This document shows, one piece after another, positions 1-5,506 of a stretch of DNA of 8,662 nt. The position numbers were made by a program, and so were the translations under genes. Within the stretch, counting starts at the first letter, position 1, and every line of letters starts with the position of its first letter. The notes under the pieces are model-generated. The model did no database searches. It was not told the DNA's origin and worked only from the letters and a program-made list of their open reading frames with translations. The stretch is from Dysgonamonadaceae bacterium (GTDB lineage Bacteria > Bacteroidota > Bacteroidia > Bacteroidales > Azobacteroidaceae): the NCBI GenBank assembly GCA_031284225.1, contig JAITAH010000134.1, positions 1 through 8,662 on the forward strand, read 5' to 3'.

Positions 1-70
1 TAATTCCTAACTCCTAACTTACAACTCTTAACTCCTAACTTATAATTCATAATTCATAATTTATAATTCG
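1..70. repeat. 7-bp tandem repeat, ten units (TAAYTYM-like)
   Basis: The first 70 bases divide exactly into ten heptamers: TAATTCC, TAACTCC, TAACTTA, CAACTCT, TAACTCC, TAACTTA, TAATTCA, TAATTCA, TAATTTA, TAATTCG. Every unit fits NAAYTYN with T at the first position in nine of ten. The array may continue left of the window. The same heptamer family recurs in the operon at 7200-7227. A function is not evident; arrays of this kind can change copy number by slippage. Confidence 0.85.
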
Positions 71-122
71 CTTTCAGGTCCCTGAGAGAAGCGGTTTAAA
101 AATACGAAGCGTGGGACTTTAA

Positions 123-254
123 CTTTATTTGAGATAGAGGTTCTGAACTACCTACGTAAACAAATAAGTTGTACCCACGCATCCAACGTGAGCGTTTTAC
201 TTACTTATTCTTGTTTACGTTGAAATTGTTCAGATTTCTATCTCAAGAATAAAG
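123..254. repeat. Imperfect long inverted repeat (hairpin), arms about 47 and 52 nt
   Basis: The left arm (123-169) and the right arm (203-254) are reverse complements with small gaps. Shared blocks are GAGATAGA, TCTGAAC, ACGTAAACAA and ATAAGT, in matching order on opposite strands. The loop is about 33 nt (170-202). A second pairing is possible between GCGTGGG (109-115) and CCCACGC (174-180); it would cross the main stem, so the two are alternatives or form a pseudoknot. A promoter-like sequence on the - strand (339-368) points at this element, so it could be transcribed as a structured RNA. It could equally be an old palindromic insertion. It matches no RNA family I know. Confidence 0.6.
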
Positions 255-338
255 CTAACGCTTTCTTAATTAATATGTAATGTTAAAATAATATCTGTTT
301 CCTTATGAAAATTTGTTTTTTTATGTTTAAAAATCGTA

Positions 339-368
339 CAAAAATAGTGAAATTTTTTGGAAAACCAA
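339..368 (-). promoter_or_regulatory. Candidate Bacteroidetes-type promoter on the - strand
   Basis: Read on the - strand, TTTG/TTG (ending at 366) is followed by exactly 19 nt and then TATTTTTG (346 down to 339), which fits the Bacteroides -33 TTTG / -7 TAnnTTTG consensus. Transcription would start near 332 and run toward the hairpin at 254-123. A perfect hairpin TTTTTTGG-AAAA-CCAAAAAA (353-372) overlaps the -33 region and spacer. The sequence is very A/T-rich, so a chance match is possible. Confidence 0.4.
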
Positions 369-509
369 AAAAAAAGACATTTTCGTTCGGCGTAAGTTCA
401 ATTTAGTAATTCAACCCGCTTCGGGGTTGAAAGCCTCGTCGGTCTTTCGCCTACCCCCAATCGCTACGCTTCATTGGGGGTTATTCGTATTGAAAACCTC
501 CGGTTTTCC

Positions 510-543
510 TTTCTACCAACATTCCGGCCCTAATGGGACAGGA
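510..543. repeat. Direct repeat copy 1 inside the palindromic element
   Basis: This 34-bp unit begins TTTCTACCAACATTC and ends TAATGGGACAGGA. It matches 569-602 at 32 of 34 positions, with a start-to-start distance of 59 bp. In this copy the hairpin around TAAT is weakened to CCC/GGG because of the GGCCC variant. Confidence 0.85.
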
Positions 544-568
544 CGTGGAGAGGATGTGCCTTCGTTGT

Positions 569-602
569 TTTCTACCAACATTCTGTCCCTAATGGGACAG
601 GA
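569..602. repeat. Direct repeat copy 2 inside the palindromic element
   Basis: This is the second copy of the 34-bp unit (see 510-543). It contains the perfect stem CTGTCCC-TAAT-GGGACAG at 583-600. The two copies differ only at the positions corresponding to 525 and 527, and the second of these strengthens the stem here. Confidence 0.85.
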
Positions 603-844
603 GCGGATGCTCCGAACACACAGTTGTTATAAATCTTGCCCCAAAATCGCTTCGCCAAGCGCAGGATTCTTTTTGAGCGGAAGACCGAAGGTCTTCAAAT
701 TGAATAACCCCCAATGAAGCGAAGCGATTGGGGGCAAACGAAAGACCGGCGATCTGTTCAACCCCGAAGTGGGTTGAATTACTAAATTGAACTTACGCTT
801 TCGTCTATTTTTATCCGTCTGTATATAATTGAAAAATTTAATGC

Positions 845-852
845 TACCTTTG
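845..852 (+). promoter_or_regulatory. araR promoter, -7 box TACCTTTG
   Basis: TACCTTTG fits the Bacteroides -7 consensus TAnnTTTG and lies 29 nt before the araR ATG, giving a leader of about 20-25 nt. The surrounding 12 bases CTACCTTTGTAT are identical to those at the araD promoter (1657-1668). No TTG is found at the expected 19-nt distance upstream; the nearest TTG (829-831) is only 13 nt away. A widely spaced TGTATA (851-856) / TATACA (875-880) inverted repeat covers the start region and could be an autoregulatory site, but this is weak. Confidence 0.6.
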
Positions 853-881
853 TATAAAATAAAAAATGCTAAAATATACAA

Positions 882-1574
882 ATGGTTCGATTTTATCAAC
901 AAGAACATCGGCTATTAGTTTCTGTCGATTGCATCATTCTCGGATTTAAAAATAATGAAATCAACGTTTTAATTATTAAACGAAAATTTGAACCAATGAA
1001 AGGCGAACGCTCCTTGATGGGTGGTTTTGTCCGTGAAAAAGAAAGTCTGAACGAAACTGTATCTCGAGTTGTGGCTGAATACACTGGAGTTGAAAATGTA
1101 TATATGGAACAAGTGGGAACGTATGGAGAAGTAGCGAGAGATCCGGGCGAACGTGTTATATCTATCGTATATTACGCATTAATTGACATGCAGCAATTTG
1201 ATGATAAATTAAAAAAACAACATAATGCAGAATGGGTTAATATCAATAATGTAGGACAACTTATTCTCGATCATAATCATTTTTTGAATGATACGATCAG
1301 TTTGCTTCGACGAAGAACTGCTACCCGGCCGATCGGATTTAACTTGTTGCCGGAAAAATTTACTCTTCCTCAACTACAATCTCTTTATGAGGCTATTTAC
1401 CAGACGCCATTAGATAAACGTAATTTTCGTAAGAAAACTTTTGAAATGGATATATTGGAAAAATTAGAAGAAAAAGATAAAGGTAATTCAAAAAGAGGCG
1501 CTTACTATTATAAATTTAATAAAGAAAAATATGATCGCCGCTTGGAAAACGGTTTTTATTTTTCATTTATCTAA
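882..1574 (+). CDS. araR: AraR, Nudix-family arabinose-responsive transcriptional regulator
   Basis: The 230-residue protein has an N-terminal Nudix-fold domain (about residues 10-145) and a C-terminal winged-helix DNA-binding domain (about 155-230; a basic segment at 178-195, starting DKRNFRKK, is a likely recognition helix). The Nudix box runs from G48 to V70 and keeps G48, E54, R62, E66 and G69, but the canonical REUxEE reads RVVAEY: the first and last of its glutamates are V63 and Y67. Hydrolase activity is therefore unlikely and a sensor role likely. This matches the NrtR/AraR group; in Bacteroides, AraR of this type controls arabinose genes and responds to L-arabinose. It lies directly upstream of araD in the same direction, with 163 bp and a new promoter between them, so it is probably transcribed separately. 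The start has no Shine-Dalgarno, as is usual in this phylum. No clear terminator follows; only a GTTTTTAAAAAC palindrome (1589-1600) is seen. It is much more A/T-rich than araA. The assignment to arabinose rests largely on context. Confidence 0.9.
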   Translation: MVRFYQQEHRLLVSVDCIILGFKNNEINVLIIKRKFEPMKGERSLMGGFVREKESLNETVSRVVAEYTGVENVYMEQVGTYGEVARDPGERVISIVYYALIDMQQFDDKLKKQHNAEWVNINNVGQLILDHNHFLNDTISLLRRRTATRPIGFNLLPEKFTLPQLQSLYEAIYQTPLDKRNFRKKTFEMDILEKLEEKDKGNSKRGAYYYKFNKEKYDRRLENGFYFSFI

Positions 1575-1622
1575 ATACCTTCTTTCCTGTTTTTAAAAAC
1601 TGTTCTATAACATATTTTTACA

Positions 1623-1640
1623 AGTATTTATTTTAATACT
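1623..1640. promoter_or_regulatory. Palindrome upstream of the araD promoter (candidate operator)
   Basis: AGTATT (1623-1628) and AATACT (1635-1640) form a perfect 6-bp inverted repeat with a 6-bp spacer. It covers the place where a -33 element would sit for the -7 box at 1658. It could bind AraR, but A/T-rich intergenic DNA often contains such matches by chance. Confidence 0.3.
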
Positions 1641-1656
1641 GATAAAAAAATTATCA
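1640..1656. promoter_or_regulatory. Palindrome between -33 and -7 of the araD promoter
   Basis: TGATAA (1640-1645) and TTATCA (1651-1656) form a perfect inverted repeat around AAAAA, ending two bases before the TACCTTTG box. A protein bound here would occlude the promoter spacer. The regulator is unproven. Confidence 0.35.
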
Positions 1657-1657
1657 C

Positions 1658-1665
1658 TACCTTTG
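1658..1665 (+). promoter_or_regulatory. araD operon promoter, -7 box TACCTTTG
   Basis: TACCTTTG fits the Bacteroides -7 consensus and lies in the same CTACCTTTGTAT 12-mer as the araR promoter. Transcription would start near 1672, giving a leader of about 65 nt before the araD ATG at 1738. No -33 TTG occurs at 19 nt, so the promoter may be weak without help. It is the only recognisable promoter for the araD-abfA-araA-araB-symporter series. Confidence 0.65.
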
Positions 1666-1672
1666 TATCCGA

Positions 1673-1699
1673 TAATAAATGTATTTTTTACACTTATTA
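1673..1699. promoter_or_regulatory. Strongest candidate AraR operator, at the expected transcription start
   Basis: TAATAAATGTA (1673-1683) and TACACTTATTA (1689-1699) are 11-bp inverted arms with one mismatch and a 5-bp TTTTT spacer. The site begins just where transcription should start, which is a usual place for a repressor operator. The length of 27 bp suits a dimeric winged-helix regulator. I do not see a second good copy in the window. Binding by AraR is inferred from position only. Confidence 0.45.
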
Positions 1700-1737
1700 A
1701 AAGACACAAAATAAATATTAACAACATAGTAATTAGC

Positions 1738-2421
1738 ATGTTAGAAAAATTAAAACAAGAAGTTTTTCAAGCTAATCTGGATTTGGTGAAATACGGTTTG
1801 GTTATATTTACGTGGGGTAATGCAAGTGGAATAGACAGAGAAAAAGGATTGGTTGTAATTAAGCCGTCAGGAGTATCGTACGATGACATGAAAGCGGAAG
1901 ATATGGTAATTGTCGATTTATGTGGCAATGTCATGGAAGGTTCGTGCAAACCTTCTTCCGATACGGCAACTCATTTGGAACTGTACAAAGCTTTTTCTTC
2001 CGCAGGAGGTATTGTGCATACACATTCTACCTATGCAACGGCTTGGGCGCAAGCCGGTTTGGATATTCCCAATATTGGTACTACTCATGCCGATTGTTTT
2101 AACAATTCCATACCATGTACACGCACTATGACTGAAACGGAAATAAAAAAAGAATATGAAAAAGAAACAGGCGCCGTAATTGTAGAACGTTTCAAGGATA
2201 TTAATCCTTTACATATTCCCGGTGTACTGGTAAAAAATCATGGGCCATTTGCTTGGGGTGAAAGTCCAAGCAAAGCCGTACACAATGCAGCCGTAATGGA
2301 GCAAGTAGCCAAAATAGCCTATATATCTCATCAAATTAACCCTCATCTCGAAATGAATAATTTGTTAATTGATAAACATTTTTATCGCAAGCATGGAACG
2401 GAAGCTTATTACGGACAATAA
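1738..2421 (+). CDS. araD: L-ribulose-5-phosphate 4-epimerase AraD
   Basis: AraD is a class II aldolase-fold, zinc-dependent cytoplasmic enzyme that converts L-ribulose 5-phosphate to D-xylulose 5-phosphate, the last step of arabinose entry into the pentose phosphate pathway. The 227-residue protein is close to the E. coli length (231). Visible motifs are TWGNAS (25-30), KPSGV (42-46), SSDTATH (73-79), HTH (94-96), THAD (116-119), [10 protein letters not shown] (164-173) and the C-terminal AYYGQ. H94, H96 and H168 correspond to the family's zinc ligands and D119 and Y225 to residues implicated in catalysis. The ATG at 1738 is chosen over an upstream TTG at 1663 in the same frame, because that TTG is part of the -7 box and [14 protein letters not shown] is the normal family N-terminus. 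It is the first gene of the operon, 46 bp before abfA. Confidence 0.96.
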   Translation: MLEKLKQEVFQANLDLVKYGLVIFTWGNASGIDREKGLVVIKPSGVSYDDMKAEDMVIVDLCGNVMEGSCKPSSDTATHLELYKAFSSAGGIVHTHSTYATAWAQAGLDIPNIGTTHADCFNNSIPCTRTMTETEIKKEYEKETGAVIVERFKDINPLHIPGVLVKNHGPFAWGESPSKAVHNAAVMEQVAKIAYISHQINPHLEMNNLLIDKHFYRKHGTEAYYGQ

Positions 2422-2467
2422 AATAAAAATTATTTGAATATCTTTAATTATTAATATTTTTACTAAT

Positions 2468-4012
2468 ATGAAAAATAAACTATTAATCATCGCAACATTG
2501 ATCTTATTAATAATGAGGAATGGAGAAGCTCAAACACAAAACAAAATTGTTATCAATGTCAATGAAGGTAAATATACCATCAGCAAGCACATCTATGGTC
2601 ATTTTTCCGAACATCTCGGACATGGCATTTATGGCGGAATCTGGGTGGGTGAAGATTCGCCGGTTTCAAATACGCGAGGTATTCGAAACGATGTTGTAGA
2701 AGCGTTGAAATCTTTGCAAATTCCCAATCTTCGTTGGCCGGGAGGATGTTTTGCCGACGAATATCATTGGCGCGACGGTATTGGCCCACGCGGGCAAAGG
2801 CCGAAAATGATTAATACGCATTGGGGCGGCGTGGTAGAAGATAACAGTTTCGGAACGCACGAATTTCTGGATCTCTGTGAACAATTGGGCTGTGAACCCT
2901 ATATCTGCGGCAATGCAGGAAGCGGTACTGTCGAAGAAATGTCGAAGTGGATAGAATATATGACTTTTGACGGGGAAAGCCCAATGGCTAATTTGCGAAA
3001 ACAAAACGGCCGTTCGGAACCATGGAAAATCCAATTCTTTGGAATAGGTAATGAAAACTGGGGTTGCGGAGGAGAAATGTCGGCGGAATTTTATGCCGAT
3101 ATGTATCGCCGCTATGCCGTTTATTGCCGGAACTATGGCGATAACCGCCTCTATAAGATAGCCGGAGGACCGAACACTTCAGACTATCATTGGACGGAAA
3201 CGTTGATGAAAAATGTCGGTCAACGGATGAATGCCTTATCTCTTCATTATTATACGGTTCCTAAAACTTGGAGCGACAAAGGCTCTGCTACCGTTTTCGA
3301 TGAAGCGGAATATTTTACTACGATTGATAAAGCCCGTTTCATGCGGGAATTAATTGAAAAGCATACCGCAATTATGGACAAATACGATCCGCAAAAAAAG
3401 ATCGCATTAGCTCCCGATGAATGGGGCGGATGGTACAATGTAGAACCCGGAACCAATCCCGGATTTCTTTATCAACAAAATACCCTGCGCGACGCTCTTT
3501 TAGCAGCAGTGACCTTGGATGTTTTCAATCAACATTGCGACAGGGTGAAAATCGCCAATATCGCCCAAATGGTCAATGTGCTGCAATCCATTATCCTCAC
3601 CGATAACGAAAAAATGCTGTTGACTCCCACTTATTGGGTATTTGATTTCTACAAAGTACATCAAGAGGCAACCATGCTTCCTGTTTCTATCGCTTGTGCA
3701 AAATATGAATTAGCCGGAAAATCAATAGATGCAATCAGCGCTTCCGCTTCCCGTGATAAAGACGGCAAAATCCACATTACTTTAAGCAATGTCGATCCGA
3801 ATAAATCTCAAACGATTTCCTGTGAATTGTTGGGCGTCAAAACTAAAAATATTTCAGGTAAAATATTAACAGCTAACAAAATAACCGATCATAATACTTT
3901 TGATAATCCGAAAGTATTGTTTCCCAAAGAATTCAAAGATGTGAAACTAATGGAAGGAAACCTAAATATTACGCTTCCGGCAAAATCAATAGTCGTATTA
4001 GAAATTAATTAA
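2468..4012 (+). CDS. abfA: Secreted GH51 alpha-L-arabinofuranosidase
   Basis: This 514-residue glycoside hydrolase removes terminal alpha-L-arabinofuranosyl groups from arabinan or arabinoxylan fragments. Residues 1-21 look like a signal peptide (MKNK, then a hydrophobic stretch at 5-16, likely cleavage after GEA at residue 21); there is no lipobox cysteine, so a soluble periplasmic enzyme is expected. GH51 features in order are YGHFSEHLG (about 43-51), LRWPGG (88-93), GNENWG with the probable acid/base E196, and DEWGGW with the probable nucleophile E318. The region after about residue 410 is the C-terminal beta-sandwich expected in this family. Length is normal and both catalytic glutamates are present. 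The gene lies 46 bp after araD and 6 nt before araA, in the same frame as araA. There is no SusC/SusD pair in the window, so arabino-oligosaccharide uptake across the outer membrane must be encoded elsewhere. Confidence 0.95.
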   Translation: MKNKLLIIATLILLIMRNGEAQTQNKIVINVNEGKYTISKHIYGHFSEHLGHGIYGGIWVGEDSPVSNTRGIRNDVVEALKSLQIPNLRWPGGCFADEYHWRDGIGPRGQRPKMINTHWGGVVEDNSFGTHEFLDLCEQLGCEPYICGNAGSGTVEEMSKWIEYMTFDGESPMANLRKQNGRSEPWKIQFFGIGNENWGCGGEMSAEFYADMYRRYAVYCRNYGDNRLYKIAGGPNTSDYHWTETLMKNVGQRMNALSLHYYTVPKTWSDKGSATVFDEAEYFTTIDKARFMRELIEKHTAIMDKYDPQKKIALAPDEWGGWYNVEPGTNPGFLYQQNTLRDALLAAVTLDVFNQHCDRVKIANIAQMVNVLQSIILTDNEKMLLTPTYWVFDFYKVHQEATMLPVSIACAKYELAGKSIDAISASASRDKDGKIHITLSNVDPNKSQTISCELLGVKTKNISGKILTANKITDHNTFDNPKVLFPKEFKDVKLMEGNLNITLPAKSIVVLEIN

Positions 4013-4018
4013 AAAGAC

Positions 4019-5506
4019 GTGGAATACAAAGGATTAGAAATTTGGTTCGTTACGGGAGCGCAGCTCCTGTATGGCGGCGATGCAGTAACGGCGGTCGATG
4101 CCCATTCGGCGTCTATTGTAGAAGGATTGAACCGCTCGGGCAACCTCCCGCTAACGGTGGTTTACAAGGGAACAGTCAATTCGTCTCCCGAAGTGGAGGA
4201 AACTTTCAAACGGGCAAACAACGAAAAGCAATGTGCCGGAATAATCACATGGATGCACACGTTTTCACCGGCCAAGATGTGGATCAAAGGTTTGCAGAAC
4301 TATCATAAACCACTGCTTCACCTGCATACGCAATTCAACAAGGAAATACCTTGGAGCGACATTGACATGGACTTCATGAACCTGAATCAGTCGGCTCACG
4401 GCGACCGCGAATTTGGTCACATCGTCAGCCGGATGCGCCGTAACCGGAAGGTTGTCGTCGGACACTGGACAGACGAGAAAGTACAGACCCGGATTGCCGT
4501 CTGGATGCGTGTTTGTGCTGCTTGGGCGGATGCTCGGGATATGACGCTGGTACGCTTCGGCGATAACATGAATCAGGTTGCCGTTACGGACGGCGACCGG
4601 CTGGAAGCGGAATTGCGTCTGGGTTACCATGTCGATTATTATGGAATAGGAGAGATCGCCAAAGTGCAGAAGACCGTGACCGAAGCAGATATAGACGCAC
4701 TGGTCGAAGAATATGAAAGCTTGTACCGCTTTGCCGATAACTGCAAAAAGGGAGCGAAAGATCACGGACAGGTGAGAAACGCCGCCCGCATCGAGATTGC
4801 CCTTCGCCGTTTCCTGAAAGAGAAAGGCGCCAAAGCGTTTACGACTAACTTTGATGCACTGCACGATTTGGATCAACTGCCCGGTCTGGCATGCCAGCGT
4901 TTAATGGCTGAAGGTTACGGTTTCGGAGCGGAAGGCGACTGGAAAACGGCCGCTCTGATGCGTACCATGTGGGTCATGGCGCAGGGACTTCCCGGCGGCA
5001 CCTCTTTCCTCGAAGATTACACCTACCATTTCGACGGAGAGAGGAGCGCTATTCTTCAAGCGCACATGCTGGAAGTATCGCCCGAAATCACAACTCAGAA
5101 GCCGCGTTTGGAAGTCCATCCGCTGGGTATCGGCGGGAAAGCCGATCCGGCGCGTTTAGTGTTTACCGCCCACGCCGGTCAAGGAATCGCCGCCACGATT
5201 GTAGATATGGGAAACCGCTTCCGGATGATCGTAAACCATGTAGACGTCATCGAACCGGAAGCCGCCCTGCCCAAATTACCGGTAGCAAGCGCATTGTGGA
5301 TACCGCAACCCAATCTGGAAACAGGCGCCGCAGCGTGGATACTCGCCGGCGGAACGCATCACACTTCGTTCTCGTATGCACTTACAAACGAATTTATGGA
5401 AGACTATGCCGATATTGCCGGTATCGAACTGGTAACAATCGACAAGAATACGACAATCACCGGTCTTAAGTTTGAACTAAAAGTAAACGAAGTCTTTTAC
5501 AGATGA
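4019..5506 (+). CDS. araA: L-arabinose isomerase AraA (GTG start)
   Basis: AraA converts L-arabinose to L-ribulose in the cytoplasm with a divalent metal, usually manganese. The 495-residue protein is close to E. coli AraA (500). It opens with the family motif EIWFVTGAQLLYG (7-19). E305 (in AEGDW), E332 (in LEDYTYHF), H349 and the HH pair 447-448 match the four metal/catalytic positions of the family (E306, E333, H350, H450 in E. coli). The start must be GTG: the only in-frame codons between it and the abfA stop are AAA and GAC, and the conserved N-terminus follows at once. The gap to abfA is 6 nt and the stop overlaps the araB start (ATGA), so translation is probably coupled on both sides. 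The A-rich AAAAAGAC before the start is typical for the phylum. Base composition is clearly more G/C-rich than araR and araD. Confidence 0.97.
   Translation: MEYKGLEIWFVTGAQLLYGGDAVTAVDAHSASIVEGLNRSGNLPLTVVYKGTVNSSPEVEETFKRANNEKQCAGIITWMHTFSPAKMWIKGLQNYHKPLLHLHTQFNKEIPWSDIDMDFMNLNQSAHGDREFGHIVSRMRRNRKVVVGHWTDEKVQTRIAVWMRVCAAWADARDMTLVRFGDNMNQVAVTDGDRLEAELRLGYHVDYYGIGEIAKVQKTVTEADIDALVEEYESLYRFADNCKKGAKDHGQVRNAARIEIALRRFLKEKGAKAFTTNFDALHDLDQLPGLACQRLMAEGYGFGAEGDWKTAALMRTMWVMAQGLPGGTSFLEDYTYHFDGERSAILQAHMLEVSPEITTQKPRLEVHPLGIGGKADPARLVFTAHAGQGIAATIVDMGNRFRMIVNHVDVIEPEAALPKLPVASALWIPQPNLETGAAAWILAGGTHHTSFSYALTNEFMEDYADIAGIELVTIDKNTTITGLKFELKVNEVFYR

Larger units (their letters stand above)
390..798. 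repeat. 409-bp palindromic MITE-like element with nested hairpins
   Basis: Left arm 390-510 and right arm 678-798 are inverted copies that align without any gap; I count 104 matches in 121 positions, and the outermost 28 positions are identical. Each arm contains local hairpins: TCAACCC/GGGTTGA (411-430; 758-777), CCCCCAAT/ATTGGGGG (454-480; 708-734) and an AARACC/GGTYTT stem (493-507; 681-695). The middle (511-677) holds two direct copies of a 34-bp repeat, one with a perfect TGTCCC-TAAT-GGGACA hairpin, and a decayed third copy of the CCCCAA...TCGCTTCGC unit near 637-663. No transposase is encoded. TTTCGT occurs just outside both ends (381-386, 799-804) but does not abut the left end, so a target-site duplication is only a possibility. 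The right end lies 47 bp from the araR -7 box. A non-autonomous mobile repeat or interspersed palindrome family is the likeliest reading. Confidence 0.8.
1..881. other. Gene-free, repeat-rich upstream region
   Basis: No reading frame here looks like a real protein. The two longest ones, on opposite strands around 427-908, lie inside a palindromic element and encode its repeats. From left to right the region holds a 7-bp tandem repeat (1-70), a small perfect hairpin TCAGG-TC-CCTGA (74-85), a long imperfect hairpin (123-254), an overlapping small hairpin AAAGC-TAAC-GCTTT (251-264), an A/T-rich stretch with a - strand promoter (339-368), a 409-bp palindrome (390-798) and the araR promoter (845-852). 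I see no tRNA, rRNA or CRISPR array. Confidence 0.75.

Noticed and set aside
96..182. 28-codon - strand frame from ATG at 182 to TAA at 96
   Set aside because: It is short, lies in the hairpin, and resembles nothing I can name. The upstream - strand promoter makes transcription possible, but translation is not supported.
391..602. Repeats as a CRISPR array
   Set aside because: There are only two direct copies, with a 25-bp interval, inside a palindrome, and no cas genes nearby.
381..804. TTTCGT at both sides of the palindrome as a target-site duplication
   Set aside because: The left copy is separated from the inverted-repeat end by a few bases, and a 6-bp match is weak. It is recorded only as a possibility.
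427..908. Open reading frames of 96 and 93 codons on opposite strands
   Set aside because: Both lie mostly in the palindromic element, and their similar peptide segments (FRLPPIA...LHWGLF) arise because the arms are inverted copies. They show no protein-like pattern beyond that.
1589..1600. GTTTTTAAAAAC palindrome after araR as terminator
   Set aside because: It is a loop-less A/T palindrome with no G/C stem or following T-run, so a terminator call is not supported.
1663..1737. Extended AraD N-terminus from a TTG at 1663
   Set aside because: The TTG is part of the TACCTTTG promoter box, and the added 25 residues are not part of the family. ATG 1738 gives the normal length and N-terminus.
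4265..4876. 203-codon - strand frame opposite araA
   Set aside because: It is a shadow of the G/C-rich araA coding sequence, which has clear family motifs and catalytic residues on the + strand.
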